From positions 9,300,001 through 9,364,000 of the forward strand of contig NZ_CP070326.1 in the NCBI RefSeq assembly GCF_016917755.1: a stretch of 64,000 bases of DNA, given 5' to 3'. The translations under genes and the position numbers were made by a program. Position 1 is the first letter of the stretch, and each line of letters starts with the position of its first letter. This DNA is from Streptomyces noursei (GTDB taxonomy: Bacteria > Actinomycetota > Actinomycetes > Streptomycetales > Streptomycetaceae). Positions 34,094 through 43,480 of this stretch are shown one piece after another. The notes under the pieces were generated by a model. It did no database searches and was not told where the DNA came from. It saw only the letters and a program-made list of their open reading frames with translations.

Positions 34094-35563
34094 ATGCCTG
34101 AGCTGTTCATCGGCGGTCAGTGGACCGCAGCGGCCGACGGGCAGGTGCGGGAGATCCGCTGCCCGGCGGACGGCACACTCGTCGCGACGGTCGATGAGGG
34201 CGGACCGAAGGACGTGGCGGCGGCGATCACCGCGGCCCGGCTGGCGTTCGACGACGGGGCGTGGCCGCGCACCCCGGCCGCCGAGCGCGGTCGGGTGGTG
34301 CTGCGGGTCGCCGAGCTGCTGGAGCGGGACCGGGAGGCGCTGGCCCGGGCCGAGTCGCTGGACACCGGCAAGCGACTGGTGGAGAGCGGCTACGACATGG
34401 ACGACATCGCGGGCTGCTTCCGCTACTTCGGCAACCTGGGGGCGGCCGGCGGCACCGACCGGGTGGTGGACACCGGGATCGCCGAGGCCGACAGCACGGT
34501 GCGGCACGAGCCGGTCGGGGTCTGCGCGCTGATCACGCCGTGGAACTACCCGCTGCTGCAGACCGCCTGGAAGGTCGCGCCGGCCCTGGCCGCCGGGAAC
34601 ACCTTCGTGCTGAAGCCGAGCGAGCTGACCCCGCACACCGCGATCCACCTGATGCGGCTGCTGGCGGAGGCCGGGGTACCGGACGGGGCGGCCAACATGG
34701 TGCTGGGCACCGGTCCCCTCGTCGGGGCGCCGCTGACCGAGGATCCGCGGGTGGACATGGTGTCGTTCACCGGCGGTCTGGTCACCGGACGCCGCATCAT
34801 GGCGGCGGCGGCGCCCACGGTGAAGAAGATCGCCCTCGAACTGGGCGGCAAGAACCCCAACATCGTCTTCGCCGATGCCGACTTCGACGCCGCCGTCGAC
34901 TACGCCATGACGGCGGTCTTCCTGCACTCCGGGCAGGTCTGCTCGGCGGGCGCCCGGCTGCTGGTCCAGGAGGATCTGCATGACCGGTTCGTGGACGAAC
35001 TGGTGACCCGCGCCCGGCGGATCCCGCTCGGCGGCCCGTTCGACGAGCGGGCCCGCACCGGTCCGCTGATCTCCGCGGCGCACCGGGCGAAGGTCGCGGC
35101 GTATGTGGCGGCCGGGCTGGACGAGGGCGCGGTGCTGCGCTGCGGGGGCGCGCCACCGGACGACCCGGAGCTGGCGGACGGCTTCTACTACCTGCCGACG
35201 GTGCTGGACGAGTGCACCCCGGACATGTCGGTGGTGCGCGACGAGTCGTTCGGGCCGGTGCTGACCGTGGAGCGGTTCCGCGACGAGGAGGAGGCGGTGT
35301 CGCTGGCCAACGACACGGTGTACGGGCTGGCCGGGGCGGTGTGGACGCAGGACAGCGAGCGCGCGCACCGGGTGGCGTCCCGGCTGCGGGCCGGCACCGT
35401 GTGGATCAACGACTTCCATCCGTACGTGCCGCAGGCCGAGTGGGGCGGGATGAAGCAGTCCGGGATCGGCCGGGAGCTGGGGCCGGCCGGGCTGGCGGAG
35501 TACCAGGAGGCCAAGCACATCTGGCGGAACACCGCGCCGCGCCCGCAGAGGTGGTTCGAGTGA
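34094..35563 (+). CDS. Betaine-aldehyde dehydrogenase-type aldehyde dehydrogenase
   Basis: 489 residues, the usual length. It begins PELFIGGQWTAAADGQ as in BetB/GbsA enzymes. Motifs: ITPWNYPLLQTAWKVAPALA, the cofactor segment LKPSELTP, the general-base region ALELGGKNPNIVFADADFD and the catalytic cysteine in SGQVCSAGARLL. The end segment WINDFHPYVPQAEWGGMKQS matches betaine-aldehyde dehydrogenases. It should oxidise betaine aldehyde to glycine betaine with NAD, giving osmoprotection and a methyl source. It is the first gene of an operon with an APC permease (four-base overlap) and a choline dehydrogenase. Confidence 0.9.
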   Translation: MPELFIGGQWTAAADGQVREIRCPADGTLVATVDEGGPKDVAAAITAARLAFDDGAWPRTPAAERGRVVLRVAELLERDREALARAESLDTGKRLVESGYDMDDIAGCFRYFGNLGAAGGTDRVVDTGIAEADSTVRHEPVGVCALITPWNYPLLQTAWKVAPALAAGNTFVLKPSELTPHTAIHLMRLLAEAGVPDGAANMVLGTGPLVGAPLTEDPRVDMVSFTGGLVTGRRIMAAAAPTVKKIALELGGKNPNIVFADADFDAAVDYAMTAVFLHSGQVCSAGARLLVQEDLHDRFVDELVTRARRIPLGGPFDERARTGPLISAAHRAKVAAYVAAGLDEGAVLRCGGAPPDDPELADGFYYLPTVLDECTPDMSVVRDESFGPVLTVERFRDEEEAVSLANDTVYGLAGAVWTQDSERAHRVASRLRAGTVWINDFHPYVPQAEWGGMKQSGIGRELGPAGLAEYQEAKHIWRNTAPRPQRWFE

Positions 35564-37140
35564 CCGGTTCCGGTTCCGTTCCCCCCGGCTCCGCCGAGGG
35601 GTCCGCCGACGACGGCGGGCACGAGGACGGGGCGCTGGCCGAGCTCGGCTACAAGCCCGAACTCAAGCGCACCCTCGGCAACTTCCACACCTTCGCCGCC
35701 GGCATCAGCTACATCTCCATCCTCACCGGCACCTTCCAGCTGTTCTACTTCGGCGTGAGCCACGGCGGCCCGGCGTACTGGTGGTCCTGGCCGATGGTCT
35801 TCGTCGGCCAGCTGATGGTGGCGCTGTGCTTCTGCGAGCTGGCCTGCCGCTACCCGGTGGCCGGGTCGATCTACAACTGGGCGAAGCAGCTGGGCGGTCC
35901 GCACGCGGGGTGGCTCGGCGGCTGGATGATGCTCACCGCGTCGATGGTCTCGCTGGCCGCGGTGGCGCTGGCCTACCAGGTGACGCTGCCGCAGATCTCG
36001 TCGTGGTTCCAGTTCGTCGGCAACGGCACCGGAAAGACCGACGCGGCGGCCAACGCGGTCCTCCTGGGCACCGTCCTGATCGCCTTCACCACCCTGGTCA
36101 ACGCCTTCGGTGTGAAGCTGATGGCGCGGATCAACTCGGCCGGCGTGGCCATCGAGCTGATCGCCGCGATCGTGCTGATCCTGCTGTTGGCCGCGCACGT
36201 CACCCGCGGCCCGGCGACCGCGCTCACCGACACCTTCGGCAAGGGCCACGGCGAGACCCTGGGGTACTTCGGTGCGTTCCTGACCGCCTCGCTCGCCTCC
36301 GCGTACGTCATGTACGGCTTCGACACCGCCTCCTCGCTGGGCGAGGAGTCCAAGGACCCGACCCGCAACGCCCCCCGGGCGATCCTGCGCGCGCTGATCG
36401 CCTCGTTCGTCATCGGTGGGCTGATCCTGCTGTTCGCGCTGCTGGCCGTCCCCGACCTGCACGACGAGCGGCTGTCGGTGGACGGCCTCCAGTACGTCGT
36501 GCTGGCGACCCTCGGATCGACGGTCGGGCAGATCGTCCTGTGGTGCGTGGTCGTCGCGATCACCGTCTGCGAACTGGCGGTGCACACCGCCGCCATCCGG
36601 CTGGCGTACGCGATGGCCCGGGACAACAACCTCCCGGCGTCGGCGCGGCTGGCCCGGGTCAGCCCGCGGTTCCAGACGCCGGTGGTGCCCGCGGTGGTGA
36701 TCGGGGTGATCGGCGTCGCGATCCTGCTGATCAACGTCAATCAGCCGCAGATCTTCTCGGTGATCACCAGCATCGCGATCATCATGATCTATCTGGCGTA
36801 TCTGATGGTGACGCTGCCGATGCTGGTGCAGCGGCTGCGCGGCAGGTGGACCGCGCGCGAGGGCGCCTTCTCGCTGGGCCGGTTCGGCCTGCCGGTCAAC
36901 GTCCTGGCGGTGCTCTGGGGACTGGCGATGTCCGTCAACCTCGCCTGGCCGCGCGCCGCGGTCTACAACGCCACCGGCCCGCAGCACTGGTATCTGCGCT
37001 GGGGCGCCTTCCTGTTCATCGGCGTCGTGGCGCTCGGCGGCTTCGCCTACTACTGGTTCGTCCAACGGCACCGCACCGGCGTGCTGGCCTCGCACGCCGC
37101 CGAGGGCGCGGACTCCGGCGACACCGCGCCCGCACCCTGA
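35560..37140 (+). CDS. APC-family amino acid/choline-type permease
   Basis: 526 residues starting at a GTG that overlaps the previous stop. About 12 membrane helices are visible. Family motifs are ISYISILTGTFQLFYFGVSH in helix 1, the YPVAGSIYNWAKQLGG region after helix 2 and YGFDTASSLGEESKDPTRNA between helices 7 and 8. The APC group includes GABA, amino acid and choline-related permeases. Its place between the betaine-aldehyde and choline dehydrogenases suggests uptake of choline or a related amine, although the better known choline carriers are BCCT or ABC type, so the substrate is inferred. Confidence 0.85.
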   Translation: MTGSGSVPPGSAEGSADDGGHEDGALAELGYKPELKRTLGNFHTFAAGISYISILTGTFQLFYFGVSHGGPAYWWSWPMVFVGQLMVALCFCELACRYPVAGSIYNWAKQLGGPHAGWLGGWMMLTASMVSLAAVALAYQVTLPQISSWFQFVGNGTGKTDAAANAVLLGTVLIAFTTLVNAFGVKLMARINSAGVAIELIAAIVLILLLAAHVTRGPATALTDTFGKGHGETLGYFGAFLTASLASAYVMYGFDTASSLGEESKDPTRNAPRAILRALIASFVIGGLILLFALLAVPDLHDERLSVDGLQYVVLATLGSTVGQIVLWCVVVAITVCELAVHTAAIRLAYAMARDNNLPASARLARVSPRFQTPVVPAVVIGVIGVAILLINVNQPQIFSVITSIAIIMIYLAYLMVTLPMLVQRLRGRWTAREGAFSLGRFGLPVNVLAVLWGLAMSVNLAWPRAAVYNATGPQHWYLRWGAFLFIGVVALGGFAYYWFVQRHRTGVLASHAAEGADSGDTAPAP

Positions 37141-37186
37141 TCCCGCCCCGTCCCCCGTCCGCCCCTCCCGACCTGGAGACAGCGCC

Positions 37187-38758
37187 ATGTCCGACGCACC
37201 GCACGTGGAGCAGACCGACTCGTTCGACTACGTCGTGGTCGGCGGCGGCACGGCCGGCGCGGTGGTGGCCGCCCGGCTCAGCGAGGACCCGTCCGTCACC
37301 GTCTGCGTGCTGGAGGCCGGCCCCTCCGACGTCGACGACGAGAACATCCTGCGGCTGGACCGCTGGATGGGCCTGCTGCAGTCCGGCTACGACTGGGACT
37401 ATCCGGTCGAACCGCAGGAGAACGGCAACAGCTTCATGCGGCACGCCCGCGCCAAGGTGCTCGGCGGCTGCTCCTCGCACAACTCCTGCATCGCCTTCTG
37501 GGCGCCGGCCGAGGACCTCGACGAGTGGGCCGCGCTGGGCTGTACGGGCTGGGGCGCGGCCGACTGCTTCCCGCTCTTCCAGCGCCTGGAGACCAATGAC
37601 GCGCCCGGCGAGAACCACGGCCGGTCCGGGCCGGTGGTGCTACGCACCGTTCCGCCCAAGGACCCGTGCGGGGCCGCGCTGCTTCAGGCGTGCGCCGCGG
37701 CGGGCATCCCGACCACCCCGTTCAACACCGGCACGACCGTGGTCCGCGGGGCGAACTGGTTCCAGATCAACTGCCGCCCGGACGGCACCCGTTCCTCCGC
37801 CTCGGTCTCCTATCTGCACCCCGTCATGGGCCGCCGCCGGAACCTCGACGTGCGCACCGGGGTGCAGGCCAAGCGGCTTCGCTTCGACGGCGACCGGCGG
37901 TGTACCGGCGTGGACTACCTCTCCCCCGACCTGATCCACACCCGCACGGTCGCCGCCCGCCGCGAGGTGATCGTCTCGTGCGGGGCCATCGACTCCCCCA
38001 AGCTGCTGATGCTCTCCGGCATCGGCCCGGCCGACCACCTGCGCGCCACCGGCATCACGCCGCTGGTGGACGCGCCGGGCGTCGGTGCCAACCTCCAGGA
38101 CCACCCCGAGGGCGTCATCATGTGGGACGCCCGGCAGCCGATGGTGGACACCTCGACGCAGTGGTGGGAGATCGGCATCTTCTACGACACCGAGCCGGGC
38201 CTGGACCGGCCGGACCTGATGTTCCACTACGGCCAGGTGCCGTTCGACATGAACACCTACCGCCGCGGCTATCCGACGTCCGAGAACGCCTTCTGCCTCA
38301 CCCCGAACGTCACCCGTGCCCGCTCGCAGGGCACGGTCCGGCTGCGCACCCGCGACTTCCGCGACAAGCCCCAGGTGGACCCGCGCTACTTCACCCACGA
38401 GCACGACGTCCGGGTGATGACCTACGGGCTCCGGCTCGCCCGCGACATCGTCGCCCAGGCCCCGATGGCCCAGTGGGCGGGTGCGGAGCTCGCCCCCGGC
38501 CCGGACGTCACCACCGACGACGAACTGCTGGACTACATCCGCGCCACCCACAACACCGTCTACCACCCGGCGTGCACGGTCGCGATGGGCGCCGCCGACG
38601 ACCTGGCCGCGCCGCTCGACCCGCAGCTGCGGGTGAAGGGCACGACCGGTCTGCGGGTGGCGGACGGCTCGGCGATGCCGTTCCTCACCGCGGTCAACCC
38701 GTGCATCACCACCATGATGATCGGCGAGAGGTGCGCGGACCTGATCCGGGGCGAGTGA
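37187..38758 (+). CDS. Choline dehydrogenase-type GMC oxidoreductase
   Basis: 523 residues. The FAD-binding motif is VVVGGGTAGAVVAARLSED (about 15-33), followed by VCVLEAGPSD. GMC signatures are KVLGGCSSHNSCIAFWAP and GAIDSPKLLMLSGIGPADHL. The active-site pair lies near the end (THNTVYHPACTVAMG with the catalytic histidine, then PCITTMMIGERCADLI). It should oxidise choline to betaine aldehyde, handing the product to the aldehyde dehydrogenase of the same operon. The gene lacks the sulfatase and BetI regulator found in other bet operons, and regulation is not visible here. Confidence 0.88.
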   Translation: MSDAPHVEQTDSFDYVVVGGGTAGAVVAARLSEDPSVTVCVLEAGPSDVDDENILRLDRWMGLLQSGYDWDYPVEPQENGNSFMRHARAKVLGGCSSHNSCIAFWAPAEDLDEWAALGCTGWGAADCFPLFQRLETNDAPGENHGRSGPVVLRTVPPKDPCGAALLQACAAAGIPTTPFNTGTTVVRGANWFQINCRPDGTRSSASVSYLHPVMGRRRNLDVRTGVQAKRLRFDGDRRCTGVDYLSPDLIHTRTVAARREVIVSCGAIDSPKLLMLSGIGPADHLRATGITPLVDAPGVGANLQDHPEGVIMWDARQPMVDTSTQWWEIGIFYDTEPGLDRPDLMFHYGQVPFDMNTYRRGYPTSENAFCLTPNVTRARSQGTVRLRTRDFRDKPQVDPRYFTHEHDVRVMTYGLRLARDIVAQAPMAQWAGAELAPGPDVTTDDELLDYIRATHNTVYHPACTVAMGAADDLAAPLDPQLRVKGTTGLRVADGSAMPFLTAVNPCITTMMIGERCADLIRGE

Positions 38759-38810
38759 CCTTCGGGGCCGTCGGGACTTGGCTGCCCTCGCCCCGGTCGG
38801 CGCGCCGCGC

Positions 38811-39959
38811 TCAGTCGGCGGCCCGTTCCTCCGCCGGGCGCACGTGGGCCGTCCACTTCTCCTCGATGCGGCCGAACTTCCAGATGGCGAGGGCCACGAT
38901 CCAGGTGAGGAAGAACAGCCCGACGATGGCGAAGCCGAGGAGGTTGAGGTCCAGTCCGCCGATCCAGTCCCAGAACCCGCCGTGCAGGCCGAGCTTGTCG
39001 GCGAGCAGGCCGAGCAGTTCCACCGTCCCGATGATCAGGGCGACGGCGACCGACAGACCGGTGATGGTGAGGTTGTAGTAGACCTTGCGGACCGGCTTGG
39101 AGAACGCCCAGCCGTAGGCGAAGTTCATGAACGAGCCGTCGATGGTGTCCAGCAGGCTCATGCCGGCCGCGAACAGCACCGGCAGGCAGAGGATGGCGTA
39201 CCACGGCAGCCCGGAGGCGGCGCCGGAGCCGGCCAGCACCAGCAGCGCGATCTCGGTGGCGGTGTCGAAGCCGAGGCCGAAGAGCAGGCCGAGCGGGTAC
39301 ATCTGCCAGGGCTTGGTGATCGACTTCATGACGCGGCCGAGCAGCCGGTTCATCAGGCCGCGGTTGTTGAGCTGCTCCTCCAGCGCGGCCTCGTCGAAGT
39401 CGCCGGCCCGCATCCGCCGGAAGACGCCCCAGATCCCGACCAGGATCACGATGTTGATCGCGGCGATGACGTAGAGGAAGACGCCGGAGACGGTGGTGCC
39501 GATCATGCCGGTCACCGTGTGCAGCTGGGAGTTGTCGTCCTTGACCGGCCCGGCGAGCGCCTTGACGCCGAGGGACAGCAGGAACGCCAGCCCGAAGACG
39601 ATGCTGGAGTGCCCCAGCGAGAACCAGAAGCCGACCGAGAGCGGTCGCTGCCCCTCGTGCATCAGCTTGCGGGTGGTGTTGTCGATGGCGGCGATGTGGT
39701 CGGCGTCGAAGGCGTGCCGCATGCCGAGGGTGTAGGCGGTGACCCCGATGCCGATGCCGAAGCTCTTGGTGCCGAGGCTGTAGTGCTCCGGGGCCACGAT
39801 CGCCACCAGGGTGAACCAGCCGATCACGTGCAGCGCGAGAATGAACCCGGCCATACCGGCCATCCGCCCCCACTCGGCGCGGGTCATCGACCGCGCGATC
39901 CGCTGCCGGCGCGACGGCGGGGCCTGACCGACCAGGGTCGGGGAGGGGGGCGTAGGCAT
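38811..39959 (-). CDS. NiCoT-family nickel/cobalt permease (HoxN/NixA type)
   Basis: 382 residues, eight predicted membrane helices. The diagnostic motif RHAFDADHIAAIDNTTRK in helix 2 (H82-H88) and the later LLFGLGFDTATEIALL and SLLDTIDGSFMNFAYGWAF are all present. The His-x4-Asp-His pattern binds Ni or Co and sets selectivity. High-affinity nickel uptake serves urease, hydrogenase and nickel superoxide dismutase; cobalt would serve B12 synthesis, needed by the mutase above. A Nur-like box in its upstream region argues for nickel control. Confidence 0.93.
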   Translation of the reverse strand: MPTPPSPTLVGQAPPSRRQRIARSMTRAEWGRMAGMAGFILALHVIGWFTLVAIVAPEHYSLGTKSFGIGIGVTAYTLGMRHAFDADHIAAIDNTTRKLMHEGQRPLSVGFWFSLGHSSIVFGLAFLLSLGVKALAGPVKDDNSQLHTVTGMIGTTVSGVFLYVIAAINIVILVGIWGVFRRMRAGDFDEAALEEQLNNRGLMNRLLGRVMKSITKPWQMYPLGLLFGLGFDTATEIALLVLAGSGAASGLPWYAILCLPVLFAAGMSLLDTIDGSFMNFAYGWAFSKPVRKVYYNLTITGLSVAVALIIGTVELLGLLADKLGLHGGFWDWIGGLDLNLLGFAIVGLFFLTWIVALAIWKFGRIEEKWTAHVRPAEERAAD

Positions 39960-40036
39960 GGGTGACACTGCTTTCTTCCGTTCCACCCCGGCCTCTACCG
40001 GGGCGCCCTCCTTACATTCCTGCGGGCCGGTTTTAC

Positions 40037-40053
40037 TTGCAACCAATGTGCAG
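40037..40053. promoter_or_regulatory. Nur-box-like operator upstream of the nickel/cobalt permease
   Basis: TTGCAA-CCAAT-GTGCAG fits the Streptomyces Nur pattern TTGCAA-N5-TTGCAA with two mismatches in the right half. It is extended by TTTAC and GTAAA on the outer sides, giving a wider imperfect palindrome. It lies about 80 bp before the permease start, a normal promoter position. The remainder of the 477-bp gap (39960-40436) has no gene. Confidence 0.55.
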
Positions 40054-40215
40054 TAAAGCCCACGACTGATCTCGTACACACGGGTCAGGACCACGGACAG
40101 GCACAGGCCCCTGGGCCGGCGGGCGCGGCGGGCGCCCGACCGAGCGCAACCCCTCCTCGCGGGCCGCCGGTGGCGAGTACCGCCGGTGGTGCGGCCGATC
40201 AACCCGCCCCGCACC

Positions 40216-40232
40216 ATACCCCCCAGGGGTAT
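40216..40232. promoter_or_regulatory. CsoR-like box 1 upstream of copA
   Basis: ATACCCCCCAGGGGTAT is a near-perfect 17-bp palindrome of the type bound by the copper sensor CsoR. It is the most distant of three similar sites, 205 bp before the copA start. Confidence 0.65.
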
Positions 40233-40263
40233 CGAGTCAAGCTGCCGGAAACCCTTGCGATGG

Positions 40264-40280
40264 ATACGGGTGGGGGGTAT
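40264..40280. promoter_or_regulatory. CsoR-like box 2 upstream of copA
   Basis: ATACGGGTGGGGGGTAT reads on the minus strand as ATACCCCCCACCCGTAT, sharing the left arm ATACCCCCC with the other two boxes but with a weaker right arm. Its centre is 48 bp from box 1 and 36 bp from box 3. Confidence 0.5.
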
Positions 40281-40299
40281 ACATGAAGCCACGCCATAG

Positions 40300-40316
40300 A
40301 TACCCCCCTAGGGTAT
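40300..40316. promoter_or_regulatory. CsoR-like box 3 upstream of copA
   Basis: ATACCCCCCTAGGGTAT has a perfect ATACCC/GGGTAT pair and lies 121 bp before the copA start. It is the best match to the published style of Streptomyces CsoR sites and is probably the main operator. Confidence 0.7.
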
Positions 40317-40436
40317 GACGGGAGGTGGGGGCCACAGCCGTCGGCCCCCACTCCGGCGCCGGCGGACGACCGTCCCCGACCGCCCGCCCGGCGCCCCGTA
40401 CCCCCCCGTTCCGTGAGCTGCGAGGAGCAGACAGAC

Positions 40437-42716
40437 ATGACCACCACCAGCCCCGGCGCCACCGAGGTCGAGCTCGCCATCGGCGGCATGACCTGCGCCT
40501 CCTGCGCCGCCCGGATCGAGAAGAAGCTCAACCGCATGGACGGCGTCGAGGCCACCGTCAACTACGCCACCGAGAAGGCGAAGGTCGCCTTCCAGGACGA
40601 CGTCTCGGTCCAGGACCTGATCGCCACGGTGGAGGCCACCGGCTACACCGCGCAGGAGCCGGCGCCGGCCGCGACCACCGGGGAGACCGCCGCCGCGGAC
40701 GGCGCGGGCGACGGCGGCGGCGCGGCGGAGGACCCGCTCCGCCCGCTGCGGCAGCGGCTGATCACCGCGGTGGCGCTGGCCGTTCCGGTGATCGCCCTGG
40801 CCATGGTGCCGACGCTGCAGTTCGCGTACTGGCAGTGGCTGTCGCTGACCCTGACCGCACCGGTCGTCACCTACGCCGCCTGGCCGTTCCACCGCGCCGC
40901 GTGGACCAACGCCCGGCACGGCGCGGCCACCATGGACACCCTGATCTCGGCCGGCACCCTGGCCGCGTTCCTCTGGTCGCTGTGGGCGCTGTTCTTCGGC
41001 ACCGCCGGCACGCCCGGCATGACCCACCCGTTCGAGCTGACCGTCGCCCGCTCCGACGGCGCGGGCAACATCTACCTGGAGACGGCCGCCGCCGTGACCG
41101 CCTTCATCCTCGCCGGACGGTACTTCGAGGCGCGCGCCAAGCGGAAGGCCGGTGCGGCCCTCAAGGCGCTGATGGAGCTGGGCGCCAAGGACGTCACCGT
41201 GCTGCGCGACGGGCACGAACAGACCATCCCGATCGGGCAGTTGCACGTCGGCGACCGCTTCCTGGTCCGGCCGGGCGAGAAGATCGCGACGGACGGCACC
41301 GTGGTGGACGGCGCGTCCGCCGTGGACGCCGCCATGCTCACCGGGGAATCGGTGCCGGTGGAGGTCTCGGCCGGCGACACCGTCACCGGCGCCACCCTCA
41401 ACGTCGGCGGCCGGCTGGTCGTCGAGGCCGCCCGGGTCGGCGCGGACACCCAACTGGCGCGGATGGCCAGGCTGGTGGAGGACGCCCAGAACGGCAAGGC
41501 GGCGGCCCAGCGGCTCGCCGACCGGATCTCCGCCGTCTTCGTCCCGATCGTCATCGCGCTGGCCCTGGCCACCCTCGGCTTCTGGCTCGGCACCGGCCAC
41601 GGCGCGGTCGCCGCGTTCACCGCCGCGGTCGCGGTGCTGATCATCGCCTGCCCGTGCGCGCTGGGCCTGGCGACGCCGACCGCGCTGATGGTCGGCACCG
41701 GCCGCGGCGCCCAGCTCGGCATCCTCATCAAGGGGCCGGAGGTCCTGGAGACCACCCGCGCCGTCGACACCATCGTCCTGGACAAGACCGGCACCGTCAC
41801 CACCGGCCGGATGACCCTGCTGGCCACGCACACCGCGCCGGGCACCGACAAGGCCGAAGCACTGCGGCTGGCGGGCGCGTTGGAGCACGCCTCGGAGCAC
41901 CCGATCGCGCAGGCCGTCGCGGCCGGCGCCGGCGCCGAGGTGGGCACCCTGCCGACACCGGAGGACTTCGCCAACATCGCGGGACTGGGCGTGCAGGGCG
42001 TCGTCGAGGGACACGCCGTGCTGGTCGGCCGGGAGCAGCTGCTCGCCGAGTGGGCGATCACCCTCCCCGACGAGCTGGCGCGGGCCAAGGCGGCGGCCGA
42101 GGAGGCCGGGCGGACCGCGATCGCGGTGGCCTGGGACGGCGCGGCGCGCGCGGTCCTGGAGGTGGCCGACGCCGTCAAGGAGACCAGCCCGGAGGCGGTC
42201 CGCCGGCTGCGCGCCCTCGGGCTGACACCGGTGCTGCTGACCGGTGACAACGCCGCGGTGGCCCGGACGGTGGCGGCCGAGGTCGGCATCGACCCCGACC
42301 AGGTGATCGCCGAGGTGCTGCCGCAGGACAAGGTCGCGGTGGTCCAGCGCCTCCAGAAGGAGGGCAGGTCGGTGGCGATGGTCGGCGACGGCGTCAACGA
42401 CGCGGCGGCACTGGCCCAGGCGGATCTCGGGCTGGCGATGGGCACCGGCACCGACGCCGCCATCGAGGCCGGCGACCTCACCCTCGTCCGCGGTGACCTC
42501 CGCGCCGCGGCGGACGCCATCCGGCTCTCCCGCCGCACCCTGGGCACCATCAAGTCCAATCTCTTCTGGGCCTTCGCCTACAACGTCGCGGCCCTGCCGC
42601 TGGCCGCCGGCGGACTGCTCAACCCGATGATCGCGGGTGCGGCGATGGCCTTCTCCTCGGTCTTCGTCGTCGGCAACAGCCTGCGGCTGCGCGGATTCCA
42701 GGCAGCGGACAAGTGA
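40437..42716 (+). CDS. copA: Copper-exporting P1B-type ATPase
   Basis: 759 residues from ATG 40437, GAGGAG ten bases upstream. One heavy-metal-binding domain with GMTCASC at 17-23 leads the protein. The membrane metal site is CPC in IIACPCALGLATP. The phosphorylation motif is VLDKTGTVTTG, the TGES loop is MLTGESVPVE, the HP motif is SEHPIAQAV and the hinge is MVGDGVNDAAAL. These identify a Cu(I)-exporting pump of the cytoplasmic membrane. Three CsoR-like boxes upstream indicate induction by copper. No copZ chaperone or csoR gene lies next to it, so the regulator must be encoded elsewhere. Confidence 0.95.
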   Translation: MTTTSPGATEVELAIGGMTCASCAARIEKKLNRMDGVEATVNYATEKAKVAFQDDVSVQDLIATVEATGYTAQEPAPAATTGETAAADGAGDGGGAAEDPLRPLRQRLITAVALAVPVIALAMVPTLQFAYWQWLSLTLTAPVVTYAAWPFHRAAWTNARHGAATMDTLISAGTLAAFLWSLWALFFGTAGTPGMTHPFELTVARSDGAGNIYLETAAAVTAFILAGRYFEARAKRKAGAALKALMELGAKDVTVLRDGHEQTIPIGQLHVGDRFLVRPGEKIATDGTVVDGASAVDAAMLTGESVPVEVSAGDTVTGATLNVGGRLVVEAARVGADTQLARMARLVEDAQNGKAAAQRLADRISAVFVPIVIALALATLGFWLGTGHGAVAAFTAAVAVLIIACPCALGLATPTALMVGTGRGAQLGILIKGPEVLETTRAVDTIVLDKTGTVTTGRMTLLATHTAPGTDKAEALRLAGALEHASEHPIAQAVAAGAGAEVGTLPTPEDFANIAGLGVQGVVEGHAVLVGREQLLAEWAITLPDELARAKAAAEEAGRTAIAVAWDGAARAVLEVADAVKETSPEAVRRLRALGLTPVLLTGDNAAVARTVAAEVGIDPDQVIAEVLPQDKVAVVQRLQKEGRSVAMVGDGVNDAAALAQADLGLAMGTGTDAAIEAGDLTLVRGDLRAAADAIRLSRRTLGTIKSNLFWAFAYNVAALPLAAGGLLNPMIAGAAMAFSSVFVVGNSLRLRGFQAADK

Positions 42717-42924
42717 TGCCCGGACGATCCCTGCGCCGCCTCGTACGGGCCTGAGGGCCCCCGCCCGGCCGGGCCGGCCGGCACACCGCACGCGCCGCCG
42801 ACGCCCCCCGTACCGCCCGACGGTATGGGGGTGTCGGCGCGCGGTGGCCCGCGAGAGGCCGGCAGGGGGTGCGCGGCGCACCGGCCGCTCCCTGCCCTAC
42901 CCTCGGGTGCGGGAGGTCGAGCGG

Positions 42925-43392
42925 ATGCGAACGAGCCGGCGGATGCGGGCGGCCGGTGCCTGGGGGCACCTGCTGCTGGTCGCCGTGCTCGCGCTGGGCG
43001 TCTTCGCGATGCACACGCTGGGCCATCCCACCGGCCATGCCGACGCCTCACAGGCACGCACGGGGACCGCCGCGCACGCGGCCGCCACCCGCGCCCACCC
43101 GGCCCCGGACCACGGCATGGCCACGACGGCCGGGCCGGCCGCGTCCCCCGAGCACGCCACCGCGCACCACGGCGACACCTCGCGCTCCCACCCGCCCGGC
43201 AAGGGAATGGACATGACGTCCCTGTGCCTGGCCGTCCTCGGGAGCTGGGCGCTGGCCGGCCTGTTGTACGTGGCGCTGCGCCGTCGGGCCGACCGGCCGG
43301 TCCCGCTGCGCGCCCGCACCCTGGCCGCGCTGCGTCCCAACCCCCCACCGCGCCCTCCGGACCTCGCCCACCTGTCGGTACTGCGGATCTAG
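42925..43392 (+). CDS. DUF6153 family membrane protein, His/Met-containing
   Basis: 155 residues from ATG 42925 with GGGAGG upstream. Helix 1 (LLLVAVLALGVFAMHTLGHP, about 17-36) is followed by a loop of 65 residues rich in His, Ala, Thr and Met (HAPDHGM, EHATAHHGDTSRSH). A second helix (LCLAVLGSWALAGLLYVAL) precedes a basic tail. The loop lies outside the cell if the N-terminus is inside, and its His/Met content suits copper binding. DUF6153 genes commonly precede DUF305 genes in streptomycetes, as here. The function is not proven. Confidence 0.8.
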   Translation: MRTSRRMRAAGAWGHLLLVAVLALGVFAMHTLGHPTGHADASQARTGTAAHAAATRAHPAPDHGMATTAGPAASPEHATAHHGDTSRSHPPGKGMDMTSLCLAVLGSWALAGLLYVALRRRADRPVPLRARTLAALRPNPPPRPPDLAHLSVLRI

Positions 43393-43480
43393 GCCGAACG
43401 CCACCGCGGGCACTGCACGCTGCCCGCACATCCCGCGTTCGCCCGAGACATCCACCGAACAGACAGCACGAGGTATCGAC

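Noticed and set aside
38811..40436. Cobalamin riboswitch before the nickel/cobalt permease
   Set aside because: No B12-box-like sequence is visible; a Nur-like palindrome explains the region better.
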